The notes below the pieces were generated by a model. That model saw nothing but the letters and a program-made list of their open reading frames with translations, was not told where the DNA came from and did no database searches. DNA of 64,000 bases from Hypomesus transpacificus (taxonomy: Eukaryota > Chordata > Actinopteri > Osmeriformes > Osmeridae): NCBI RefSeq assembly GCF_021917145.1, contig NC_061066.1:2736333-2800332 (forward strand). Reading direction: 5' to 3'. The position numbers were made by a program, and so were the translations under genes. Positions 24,913 to 35,786 of this stretch are shown piece by piece; positions within the stretch are counted from its first letter, which is position 1; each line of letters starts with the position of its first letter.

Positions 24913-27900
24913 ATGTCTGGACCGAATAAAGCTCTAGAGTTGCAGCTCCAGATGCGTCAGAATGCAGAAGATCTGAACGGTTTCATGAAAGAACTGGACA
25001 GCTGGGAGGTGGACATGAAGAAGAAAGATAACCAACTAAGGACTGGGACCCTCGGTGAGCCAGAAGTACGTTGCTATCCACCAATTTGAGGACCACTTGA
25101 AGTGTCCATAGGTGGAAACAATTCATGAGCAAGCAACCGAAACTGATGGCGTATCCCCTCTGTCTTTCTTTTAGAAAGGTATCCCACCTGTGCGAAATAA
25201 GGATTACAAACGGAAGAAGAGAGAGAAGAGATCCACAGAGGGCAGTTCAAAGACTGATCCAAACCAACCTTCGAGGATAAAGTCTTACGATTACCAGTCA
25301 TGGGATAAATTTGATGTGGTAATGCAATAACTGAACTTAAAAAAACGATTTATATTATTGATCCATAATTGTTTCTTATACCAAGTTCAATTTTGTATGT
25401 GAGTAACTCAAAGCAACAGGAGATCTGTATTTTTGGTTCAAACTCTCCAACTTCACTCTAGGACAAGGCTTTGGAGTCAATGGATAGGGAGGACAGCCCA
25501 GTGGAGTCCAACGACTCGGATTCAGAGGAAGTTGCTGTCGACCGGGAGAAAGCCCTCACAGAGAAGGAGAAAGTACGGTTGGCTCAACAGCAGAGTAAAA
25601 CGGCACATGCCTTATTCGGTGTGTTACGAAAGTGTGACAACGGTGCTTTTTGCAGGGGAATAGACTATTCAAAGAAGGGAAGTACGATGGTGCCATTGAA
25701 TGTTACACCAGGGGCATGGGAGCAGACCCTCTCAACCCAGTCCTGCCCACCAACAGAGCTGCCTGCTTCTTCAGACAGAAAAAGTAAGTGTCAGTTTCTC
25801 CCTCATTGGGTTATGTCAGCCATTAGGGCTAGGAGACCTAAAGACTTGCCACGCCTGATGCACACAATGTTCCCACCAAGCCCATCGTCACAGACGGGCT
25901 TGTACTTATGTCGCTGATGGGTTTGTGATGAATTCAGCACTCATAGGGTCATAGTGAGAGTTGAGAATAGACTGTGTTCCCTGGTAGGTTTAAAGTTGCT
26001 GAGTCCGACTGCAACCTGGCCATCGCGTTGGACACGAAGTACGTCAAAGCGTACGCTCGGAGAGGGGCGGCTCGCTTCTCCCTGCAGGACTACGCGTCTG
26101 CCTTAGAAGGTAAGCAGAGGCTTGACAGGGTATCCTGACACCGTGATGTTTAAAGACGTCCTGAAGTCGCCCGATTTGGCCGCCGTCATCGAACCTCTGC
26201 TTCTTCCCCATCGCTAGACTATGAAACTGTTCTCCAGCTGGACCCTGGCAATCTGGAGGCTCAGAATGAAGTGAAGAAAATAAAGGAGGTCAGAGTGGCT
26301 TCCTTGTAGATATATATGTTACAGTACTATATGGTGATTTGGGTAACTTCAAACTGTAAATATCCCTCCATGTAATTCCCCTGTATTCTTCCCTGCGCAG
26401 GCCCTAGCCAGCCAGGGTGGGGGGCCCCAGAGCCCCGAGGTGCAGGCGGAGCCCCCGGTGGTGGACTCCAAGCAGCAGAGGCTCCAGGAGGAGCAGCAGA
26501 GACGACAGGAGGCCGCAGTGCAGAAGGACAGGGTACGACCTCCCCTGGAGATGCCCTCACATCCTGCCTGTCTTCATTTCACATGACAGGTTCAAATCCC
26601 CCCTCTGTGCGTCGCTTTGGATGAAAGCATTGCTAAATGAATAGATATGTGTGTTGTTATGATTCAGGGGAACGCCTACTTCAAGGAGGGGAAGTACGAG
26701 GCAGCTGTTGAGTGTTACAGCAGAGGGATGGAGGCAGACGCCACCAACGTCCTCCTGCCTGCCAACCGGGCCATGGCCTACCTGAAGCTCCACAAGTAAG
26801 AAGAGGCACACAGAGAGACACACACATACAGAGAGACACACACATACAGAGAGACACACACATACAGATTCCTTGAAACTCCAGGAGGAGGCAGAGGCTG
26901 CTACCAGGTACTGCAACATTGGGAGACATTGAGTGTATGTCAAGCTCCTTCTCACCTGTGTGTGTGTGTGTGTGGTTCTGTTACAAGGTATAATGAGGCA
27001 GAGGAGGACTGCAGCAAGGCCATCTCCCTGGATGACACCTACTCCAAGGCCTTTGCCCGCCGGGGGTCTGCCAGGGCAGCCCTGGGGCTCCTCGCCGGGG
27101 CCAGAGAAGGTGAACAGGACAGCACAAACTGTGTTAGCTTGGAAGTGGAGCTCATGATCTGTATTTCACCTGGCGTTGGTTAGTTTGGCTTCTGTGTTTG
27201 ACCTGTTTTATTTGTGTTTTGTCTAGACTTTGAGCAGGTCCTGAAACTGGAGCCAGGAAACAAGCAGGCGTTCAGCGAGCTGCAGAAAATCACAGCCGTA
27301 TGTGACTCGGCGGGCATTTTGAATGCTGTGTCATTCTGGAAAGCCTGGACAACGTCATGGATGCTTTCTGACAGGAACGTATGGGTTTGTCTCTCCCTGC
27401 TCCCATTCAGGACAAAGACATCAGCGGTCTGCTGTCTACAGAGGAACACGTACAGAGGAGAACGGTACAAGCCATCGACAAACCACTGCACCTGCGGTCA
27501 ACAGTGAGATACTTTATATTTAATGTGATATTGAATTAAAGTGCGAAAGTGTAGTCGGGTATTAGCAAAAAGATAGGGAAAATAATATAAAGTCAAGACA
27601 ATGTATCATGCCGGTGAAAGGATTGGCATTGCTTTCCCAGAAGCCCTTGAGAAGAGTGGACATCGAGGAGGTGGGGGGGAAGGTTGTGAGGACGGAAGAG
27701 CTCTCGGGTGGATCCTCTGCCCCCCCAGCAGCCCCCAGCAGTCAGACGTCAAAGTCCGCCGTCTCCCCCATCCTGAGTGGGGGCCAGAAGGGAGAGACGT
27801 CCTCCCCCCTCTCCACCTCCCCCAGCGCCAAGGTCCTAAAGATAGAAGAGGTTTCGGACCTCCCCTCCCAAACCCCCCTCAGGTAGAGCCATGCTGTTCT

Positions 27901-29058
27901 GAGTCCTGGTTCTCCAGCTTGCGGTGGATCAAGCCAGCTGACCCAGACTGTGTGTGTGTTCCCCAGGGGCCCCGAAGGGGACGGGGGCAGCAGGCAGGCT
28001 GAGCAGCCCAGGAAGGAGCAGCCCAGAGCAGGTCAGACACAGACCCTAGCCCCCTCCGTCTCGACCACTACCACAGCAGACACCACCCTCGGCGTTCCTC
28101 CTGCCCCCAGCAGCAGCTTCCAGCTGGAGACAGACCTCCGGCAGATAAGAGGCAGCCCTGAGCTCATCTACACGTACCTCAGGGTGGGTGTCGGAACACG
28201 TAGCTCCAGTGTTAGCTAACACACCAAAGGCCCTGAACTTTTTGGAGGTTTAAGTTTTGTGTTTGTATTAACAAAGTGTGTTTGTGTGCATGTGTGTGTG
28301 TCTGTGCGTGTGTGCACACACAGCAAATCAAGCCACAGAGCTACGTCCAGATCTTCCAGAGCTCCCTGGAGCCAGACATCCTCGACCTGATCCTGAAGAC
28401 CATACACACTTTCTTCACAAAGTACGTACACACACACACACACACATACAGTCCTAATCTGTATTCACCCAGCTTGATGGAAGATCTTGCCGACACCCCT
28501 GTCCCCCCAGGAGTGAGTCTCCTCAGCTTGTACTGGAGGTGCTCAGCAGTCTGGCCAGCGTCAGGAGATTCAACATGGCCGTCATGTTCCTGTCCACCCC
28601 TGAGAAGACAGGTGACGTCTGTTCCTCACAAACACCAGAATATTCACTTATATAATGAGACATTTGATTTCTAATAGACCTTTCTTGCACTCAGGTGCTA
28701 TATCCACCCTGTATAGGTATAACTCAGTGGTAGAGCACTTGACTGCAGATCAATAGGTTGTAGGTAAAACAAAAATAACCTGTGCATCGCTTTGGATGAA
28801 ATAGTATGTCGTCATGCTAAATATAAGTGTTTATATACGGCACAATAGTAGTGCGGTGTCATCGTTGACATTGCACATTTTCGGCTAGAGGTCATACTTC
28901 AGCGGCAGCGTGTCACTGAACAGAATGTCGCCTAACTGTTACTGTACTGATGTTGTGTTTTCTTTCTCCCAGTGTTGAGAGAACTGTTTGACTTCCTTCG
29001 CCAAGCTGGACTGGACGACACCGCTGTTACAGCCTTGCAGAAGCAGTATGGAGTGTGA
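24913..29058 (+). CDS. rpap3: RNA polymerase II-associated protein 3 (RPAP3)
   Basis: TPR co-chaperone that links HSP90/HSP70 to the R2TP complex (RUVBL1/2-PIH1D1) for assembly of RNA polymerase II, snoRNPs and PIKKs in the cytoplasm. Sixteen coding exons: 24913-25065, 25175-25318, 25462-25572, 25656-25783, 25988-26109, 26218-26288, 26401-26532, 26668-26795, 26988-27109, 27227-27297, 27411-27503, 27641-27882, 27967-28183, 28324-28421, 28511-28611, 28973-29058. They total 2019 bp, 672 aa (human 665). Order: N-terminal acidic/basic region with RIKSYDYQSWDKFDV; TPR block 1 (residues about 137-243, GNRLFKEGKYDGAIECYTRG); linker; TPR block 2 (about 288-394, GNAYFKEGKYEAAVECYSRG); low-complexity linker with AKVLKIEEVSD; C-terminal RPAP3_C domain (from about residue 550, FQLETDLRQIRGSPELIYTY). 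ATG 24913 follows an acceptor at 24906, so the leader is spliced. The two TPR blocks use identical exon lengths. Confidence 0.96.
26587..26642 (+). mobile_element. SINE 3' fragment in rpap3 intron
   Basis: GGTTCAAATCC B-box followed by CTCTGTGCGTCGCTTTGGA, then ATGAAAGCATTGCTAAATG. This is only the 3' half of the SINE family found elsewhere in the window, lying between the linker exon and the second TPR block. Confidence 0.65.
28711..28825 (+). mobile_element. tRNA-derived SINE copy in last rpap3 intron
   Basis: TATAACTCAGTGGTAGAGCA (A-box), TTGACTGCAGATC, a degraded B-box (GGTTGTAGG), then GTGCATCGCTTTGGATGAAA and a CTAAAT tail. It lies between coding exons 15 and 16. Confidence 0.7.
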
Positions 29059-29216
29059 CAGCAGATCCTCTTAGGCACCTCTCACGTATACATGAGTATC
29101 TAGACCCAGTACTGTACCGTATAGTACAGTACAGTCCAGTGTACTCAAAGACTTCAACACACCATCACCCCCTCAGTTTGATGATCAGTTTTAGTTGAGA
29201 ACGCCACTGCACCGTG

Positions 29217-29222
29217 AATAAA
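29217..29222 (+). terminator. Candidate rpap3 polyadenylation signal AATAAA
   Basis: About 160 bases after the stop codon. A second AATAAA at 29472-29477 could give a longer form. Confidence 0.5.
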
Positions 29223-29677
29223 GATAGTCTGCTGCTGTGGAGGAGTTAGGAACCGCCATATTGGCACGTGTGGAGTAACAGTCTTGTCCATGGCTACAGG
29301 CCAGCGGCTGACATGTTTGATCTACAGACAGCATCTTCCAGTCTTGTTCAAACATTTCAGTATGGCTTCTTCCTAAGCATGTTGTACCTTGCTAATGTTC
29401 TCTCTTGACAGTGATATGATGGATGCCTTTGAACGACAGTGTGATTGGATACGTGGAGAACCTGGGGAATGAATAAAGACATGTTTATTTCTTATGTGCT
29501 GTGATGCCTCGGTGTCACTGCCAACTGACTGGATTTAAAAGTGGAAGTGCGACGATGGTCCAACTGTTTCACACGTTACTGACATTACAGTCATGTTACG
29601 GGTGTACAGTGTCTGACATGACACAGATTACGAACACTGAAACCAAAACATGTACAATCAATGAAATGGCTCAGCTG

Positions 29678-29683
29678 TTTATT
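29678..29683 (-). terminator. Candidate polyadenylation signal of the six-Ig gene
   Basis: Minus-strand AATAAA about 355 bases beyond the proposed stop codon at 30039. Confidence 0.45.
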
Positions 29684-30038
29684 AATCACAAAGAAATGAC
29701 AGACAGACCGGAAAATGGCAAGACCAGTCAGCATATGAAATTCATTTAATCAAGAGTATATGCTTGACTTAAGGGTTGGCAACAGAGTGAAGCTGGTACA
29801 GCTAAAGAAGCACAGACAGGACGCCTGATTGTTGGAGTCATTTGTGGATTGGACCCAGTGTTATACCTATATAGTTCCTATATAAATGCTCATACTTTTT
29901 CAAAAAGGATCTCTGGGTTTAATGTAATTTTAAAATCTGAAAACAGTCTCTTAAATCGATGTACACATGGTAGACATTAGTGGGCGTGGCAGACATCAGT
30001 AAATGTCCAACAGCAGTTCTCTCTTGACAGCATTGTGG

Positions 30039-33000
30039 TCAACAGCCACACCAGTGTGGGTCTGTTGGAATGAGAAGAGAAATGGAGAGATATTATTACC
30101 AGCTGGTATCTGAATATTGCACACTTAATAGTAACAATTCATTTCTTCTGAGGAGGTGTAGCTCAGTGGTAGGGCTCTGAGTACAGATGATGAGGTTTCA
30201 CGTTGAAATCGCCCTTGCACTGTTTCACGCTTTGGATAAAACTTGCTGAACATCATTATTTCATTCAGAGAAGTGGACCCGACAGTCGTCTTAACTACCT
30301 GAGACAGAGAGTGTCTCGTTGACGCTCGCTGTCCTCCCAGTGACACTGTTGTGGGCCTCGCAGCTCAGCGACTCCGTGGGCACATAGCGACTGACGGTCA
30401 CGTCCACCGTACTTCCTGTCATGGTGTGACCGTACACGGTCCAGGTGAAGCTACAGGAGGGGGAGCACTGGGCCGAGCACCTGAACGTAGCCTTCACCCC
30501 CACGTCTAGAGAACGAGGCCCTGAGATGGTCACGTTGGACGGCCCATCTAAGAAAGGGACTATTCGAAGATTGAGCGAATACCGTTGATTTTCCCATTCT
30601 GTAATATTATCACGTGCTCATTCTTAAAAAAATTCAAAAAATAGGTGTTGGTATTGAGAGACTGAGTAATGGATAGGCAGACATACCTATGGGAATCACC
30701 ATGGTCTCAGAAGAGCTGTTTTCTTTAGTGACTGGGTTGTTGGCTACGCAGGTGAGAGGTCCTCCCTGTACAGGGGTCCCTGAGGTCAAGGAGAAGGCTG
30801 CTTTCAGAGCCACCGGCTTGCCGTTGTAGATCCAGGTGTAGGAACAGTTTGGGTAGCATTCAGAAGAGCACAGGAGGCCCGTGGTTGACCCCGGTGACAC
30901 GTACAACTCTGGTCCCACCGGGCCTATCTCTGGGCGGACGATCGCAACATCAACTGGTCCATCTGGGAAACAGGTCAAATCACTTTTGTGTTATTTCTTT
31001 ATTTCTATTTTTATTAAGGTTAAGATTTTCAGCATCACATCCTGACAGTTTGTAGTAAGTGTGAGTTAATACTCACAATACACATTCAACTGGTAGCCGA
31101 TGCCTTTCAACGACTGCCCCCCCTGAGACACAACACATTGGTACAGTCCTCCATCTGACTGTTGCAGTGGGCTGAAGGATAGAGTTGTGTTCTGGAGGGA
31201 GAGACTAACTCTACTGGACACAGGTAAAGGAACGGCATCTTTAGTCCACAAGATGGAGGCTGGGTTCTGTGAGCCCACACAATGCAATGAGTAAACCTGG
31301 CCTGCCACAGGCAGTGTTGAGGAAACAGGCTGCACAGAAATAGGGTCTAAGGAAGGAGAGGGGAGGGGAAGGAAGGAAGGGAAGGATGGGAGAAGAAAGA
31401 AGAGAAGATGAGAGGAACCAAGGTTGTCGTCATAGACAACACTTTGCAGTGTACCACACTCTCAGTGGCCATTCACCTGTAGATTATTTGCAGGTATACC
31501 ACACACTATACAAGCACTTCTCTAACTTCTTTCAACAACTTACCCTTGTTCATTCACGGTATACAGTTTACAATTGTCCTAATTAGAATCAGAAGGGATT
31601 TTATTCGCCATGAATGTTTGCACAAACAAGGAATTTACTTAGGCAGGGAGGTGCATACATTAAACATATAGGAATATTGAGACTTAAATATGTGAACTAA
31701 CTATACAAAAGGAGCCAAGTCCAGCTAATACTAAGGGGAGTCTAGCTAATACTAAGGGGAATAAAATATAAAATATAAGTAGCCATTTCCCCTTCATATC
31801 TGCGCAATGTATAAACCAAACAGTAAATTGACCAAAGACTAACACACAGTCTGCGTACTTCCTTCCTTTCCTCCGTGCTAACAATGGCTATCCCATAATG
31901 CTAACCAACTCACCGATGACAGTCAGGGTGGCAGTGGTGACGATTGTGAGCCCCGATATGGTGTTCTGGGCCTTGCACGTCAGGTTTTCTGTGTGGGTGT
32001 AATCACTGATGGTGAACACTAGCTTGCTCATCACTTTGCGCTTGTCCCCCTTGTGAAGAATGGGCACCTGGATCTGGTCCCCCGGGTAGGTGTGTCCATT
32101 GTAGGTCCACGTGTAATTGCAGGAGGGTGTGCAGTAGACGATGCAGAAGAACTTGTAGGTGCTCCCCAGGATCACGGTGTTGGATCCAGCCTGGTTGCTG
32201 ATCGAGATGTCGTCTGGTCCAGCTGAGAAAGGGCAGAGGGGAGGTAGTCATGGGAGCACGGCGAACGGTGTCATAACTTGAGAAACCGAATGTTTCCGTG
32301 CACGTACTTGCCACCCACACCGAGGTGGTTTTGGAGATGAAGAGATGAGAGACAGAGTTCTGGGCCTGGCAGGTCAGCTTCTCAGACATGGCGTCCGATG
32401 GGGGCGTGATGGTGAGGCTGCTTCCCTCGGATGTGACGCCCGTACTCTGGCCCTCGGAGCCGACCGTCCAAGTGTACAAGCAGGAGGGGTAGCAGTCGGC
32501 CAAGCAGGTGAAGGTGGACGACTGGCCGTTGGACAGCATGTCAGGACCGGAGATGATGATGTCGGAGGGTCCCTCTGAAGGAACGAGGAGGTCGGCATGG
32601 ATAAGATCAGGTTTGAGGACACACATACACAGTCATAAGCTCACACCCATACACACTAACAAAACTATAGCCCCCCCCCCTCTCCTAGCCCCCCTCTCCT
32701 AGCCCCCCTCTCCTAGCCCCCCTCCCCCCTCTCCTAGCCCCCCCCCCCCCGCCCCCCACGCACACAGAACAACCCACAGCCCCAGTACCTGTGACCTGCA
32801 GGGTCTTCTTGACGGTGACAGACTCCCCAGTGGCCGGGTTGAGGGCCACACAGATCAGAACCTGGGGCTGCACCCGAACCTGAAGCTCCAGTCTGAGCTC
32901 CGGGCCCTGGGCAGTCTGGTTTCCTCGGGTCCAGCTGAAGGTACAGGCCGGAGAACATGTTGCAGAACACTGGAACGCGTAAGGAATCCCCACAGTCACG

Positions 33001-33889
33001 ATGCTCACCCCGGTGATCTCCACAAAGGATGGCCCATCTGGTCGCAGAGTCACCAGAAACATCAACTACGTTCAATATGGCATTCATAACGATGGAGGAA
33101 ATTCCCTGAGATCTAGGAATGGTAGTTGGCGTTTTTAGGATTTGGTGTTGGCGGGCAGAAATACTGAACACTCAAGCAAACCGACTGCGCTGCTCATCAA
33201 GCCGCATGGCAATCAGAACCTCAACAGAACAATGAGAATGTAATACCCAGAAGGGAAAGCACCCAGAACAACAGGTGTAGTAACAACGAGGGATGCATTC
33301 CTTTCCTTTAAATTTTTGCCTACTTTACACATTTGACTTGGAAGGATGATCATTTCTTCTATGAGATACAGATATTATTTTGTGTGTGTTCATTTCACAT
33401 TCCCAAACAGGAACATTCTGACAGAATTAACTCCTACTTTTCCATTCACTCAGATTTTGATGTAAGTACATTTATGATATCAGATGTAAAAAAATGCATA
33501 CAAAATATTTAAATGAGGCCTCTTACAATTTGCTGTCTTGCTCTGCGCTCCCTCACTGGCAGTTGTTCCTACAGCACAGAAACAAAGAGAAAAGTTACAG
33601 AAAACTACAAAGTCTAACCGACAAATAAACCCACCCCCAAAAAACAAACAAATAAACCAAGAGAAAACTAGACAAAATCCGTTTGGTTTCAACAGTGAGT
33701 TCACAAGATGCATTCTATAAGATCAAACTAAATTGCATGTGTATTAGATTAACTGTTCCCTAAAACCTGAACACAAATGCATTCCCCTCAATAGCGTTGT
33801 ACTCTACTCTATTCCTGTGTCATACATCATTCTGTGTTACCTGTCAGGCAGGTGAGCAGCAGAGGCAAACAGAGACTTAATTGAACCAT
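30039..33889 (-). CDS. Secreted multi-Ig protein with tri-cysteine Ig domains (CEACAM-like, gene A)
   Basis: I do not recognise a named orthologue. Nine proposed minus-strand exons: 33889-33841 (signal peptide MVQLSLCLPLLLTCLT), 33568-33527 (14-residue linker), 33037-32789, 32574-32308, 32222-31914, 31346-31077, 30962-30687, 30547-30299 (six Ig domains, one per exon, all phase 1) and 30061-30039. Sum 1734 bp, 577 aa, in frame throughout. Domains 1, 2, 3, 5 and 6 share C-x3-C-x-P-x-C-x3-W, for example CSATCSPACTFSW and CSAQCSPSCSFTW, i.e. two extra cysteines between the usual B-strand Cys and core Trp. Each ends with a C-x-A-x-N F-strand. Domain 4 lacks the extra pair and looks like a CEACAM-type domain (ILWTKDAVPL ... 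SDGGLYQCVVS). The last exon (DPHWCGC-stop) is short and tentative. No membrane segment or GPI signal was found, so secretion is inferred. A role in adhesion or immunity is only a guess. Confidence 0.7.
30148..30252 (+). mobile_element. tRNA-derived SINE copy
   Basis: GGTGTAGCTCAGTGGTAGGG (A-box), degraded middle, then CACGCTTTGGATAAAACTTG. It lies in the last intron of the six-Ig gene, antisense to it. Confidence 0.65.
31578..31690 (+). mobile_element. Teleost interspersed repeat fragment in Ig-gene intron
   Basis: AGAATCAGAAGGGATTTTAT ... CACAAACAAGGAATTTACTT ... GTGCATACATTAAACATATA resembles a repeat that I recall as common in fish introns (sequence ending 'CATATAGGAATATTGAG'). The family name is not certain. 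Confidence 0.5.
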
Positions 33890-33948
33890 GGTGCTCCAGG
33901 GAACCAGGAAAGAAGACTGCAATTATCCACAGGACTGCTAATTCCGCT

Positions 33949-33956
33949 CTTATATC
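33949..33956 (-). promoter_or_regulatory. TATA-like element upstream of gene A
   Basis: GATATAAG on the minus strand, about 60 bases upstream of the gene A start codon. That spacing would put the transcription start about 30 bases before the ATG. Confidence 0.4.
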
Positions 33957-35104
33957 TCCCGACCAACACAATCTTATCAGAAACCAATGCAGCAAATAAG
34001 ACAAAAAGATTTCACAATATTCCCAGCCGTGTGTTTAAGTGTCCAGCCTTAGATGGTTTATCAGCTAGACTTCATTGTGTGTGGTCTTGGGCGTACAACC
34101 CTGCAGCACGATATCGGGCGTGATTCTACTGTTTCTTCAGATACAGCAGGCGCTGATGGAGTGATTTGTACGAGGGACACAATTGGCGTTATACGTCATT
34201 ATTTACCTCTGTCCATACTGGAGGTCACAGACAAAAGATGTAATCTCTGTTCTCTTGAAAGGATGATTTACTGATAGGAACTGTGCGCTTTCAGTCCCTT
34301 TGCTGTTGTTTGTCAAGAGAGAAATGGTTCCTTTTTCAATCGTGACTACGTTGGCAAAGAAAGTTTTAAAAGGTAACTTGTGGATTCATATTGAAACATG
34401 GATTCAATTATTAGGTTGATATTGCAACAATGTTAGACATAATAATTGATTATTAAATACTATAAGATGAATTAGGCCTGTAATGTAAATAGGTTGTTTA
34501 AGTCTTTCGCACTTGTTTCTGTACTTGCTGGGAGGGGAACGCAATGATCAAGTCTACGTTTTAAAATACAAAAAAATACAAAAATATTGAGAGTTAAAAG
34601 GCTGCCCAATTTGATCCAAACTAGATTTCAGTTATTTAATCTACAATTGTGGTTGAGAAAAAAAAATGGATTGAGTGTTTAGTAGTGTTTACCTATGTGC
34701 CAGTTTAATAACAGGGTGGGCCCTAGGCAGTGTGCCTCTGATTTCTTCCTGGGTTGGGATGCAAAGCATCAAGTTGTGAAAGCACCATGCGTAGAATTTT
34801 TTAATTGAGAGTACCTCTGAATATGGTCTATGTGAACATTTCATTTTACATTCGATCAATTTAGCTTCTATCCAAAGACCGCTTTAACAGTGTACTCCAC
34901 TTGATCAGCTGTCTACTATCTACAGTAGATGACTTCATTTTTAATCCAGACACATCACATCAGCAGACTTGAAGTATTGTGAATTTATAGGGAGAATTAC
35001 TTACAAGACGTTAAGATTTTAAATGGCTTACTTGGCCTAAGCTTGTGAGCTAAACAGGGTCTGACCCACAAATATATTTCATTGGACAATCATGGCTTGG
35101 CTAA

Positions 35105-35262
35105 TTTACATTTACATTTAGTCATTTAGCAGACGCTCTTATCCAGAGCGACTTACAGTAAGTACAGGGACATTCCCCCCGAGGCAAGTAGGGTGAAGTG
35201 CCTTGCCCAAGGACACAACATCATGTGGCACGGCGAGGAATTGATCCGGCAACCTTCTGGTT
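35105..35262 (+). mobile_element. Teleost interspersed repeat
   Basis: TTTACATTTAGTCATTTAGC, then AGACGCTCTTATCCAGAGCG, and later GTGCCTTGCCCAAGGACACA and CGGCAACCTTCTGGTT. I recall this wording as a very common fish repeat, usually flanked by CTAAT-like ends as here. It has no coding capacity. Confidence 0.7.
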
Positions 35263-35395
35263 GGCTAATGTTTGTGTGTGTTCATGATTCTTTTTCAAAT
35301 GTTTGAATATCACAGAAAGTGACACAAAAGCCCCATAGAAAGCATTACACAGGAATCGTAATGGATAACATAATTTTGCATGTACAATAAAGTTC

Positions 35396-35401
35396 TTTAT
35401 T
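35396..35401 (-). terminator. Candidate polyadenylation signal of gene B
   Basis: Minus-strand AATAAA about 386 bases past the gene B stop codon. Confidence 0.5.
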
Positions 35402-35786
35402 GAAGTTTAGCAACAGTTGTTTTGCTATCAGACTTACAGTAGATATATTTGGGAATTACAGAAGTCAATTGTTGTAATATTAATTATTATTATTATTTGA
35501 ATGTAGAAAATATTATGCTGGAAACTTCAAGGCTTAGTTCTGTAAAAAGAAGAAAGCATGTACACATTTTCAAAACAATAATTTTTATACATTGCCTAGT
35601 TTATAGGCAGCTCTCAACATAATACTAAACCTCTTTACATCATCAGCAAATACAGTTAACATCATGAAAGGGAGGGTGTTGTCGGTGGCAACACGTACCT
35701 CGCCATGACTTTCAAATTAAACAAATAGATTTGCTCCAATATGCCCATAATGCTCACCTCTTGGTGCAATGCTGCCTTTTACTGGG

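Larger units (their letters stand above)
29059..30038. other. Convergent 3' ends of rpap3 and the six-Ig gene
   Basis: Sense AATAAA at 29217-29222 and 29472-29477 can end rpap3. Minus-strand AATAAA (tttatt at 29678-29683) can end the Ig gene. The two 3' UTRs therefore approach to within about 200 bases or less. No ORF of interest was seen. Confidence 0.55.
33890..35786. other. Intergenic: promoter of gene A and 3' UTR of gene B
   Basis: It contains a TATA-like element for the six-Ig gene (33949-33956), AT-rich unique sequence, a teleost interspersed repeat (35105-35262), and the presumed 3' UTR of the three-Ig gene with minus-strand AATAAA at 35396-35401. No further Ig exon was found. Confidence 0.55.

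Noticed and set aside
25471-25917. 148-codon ORF reading through rpap3 exons 3 and 4
   Set aside because: It runs through the intron; splicing at 25572/25656 restores the TPR sequence in the correct frame.
30039-30061. Alternative phase-0 reading of the last gene A exon (THTGVAVDHN... )
   Set aside because: The preceding Ig exon ends in phase 1, as do all its siblings, which forces the DPHWCGC reading unless another exon intervenes.
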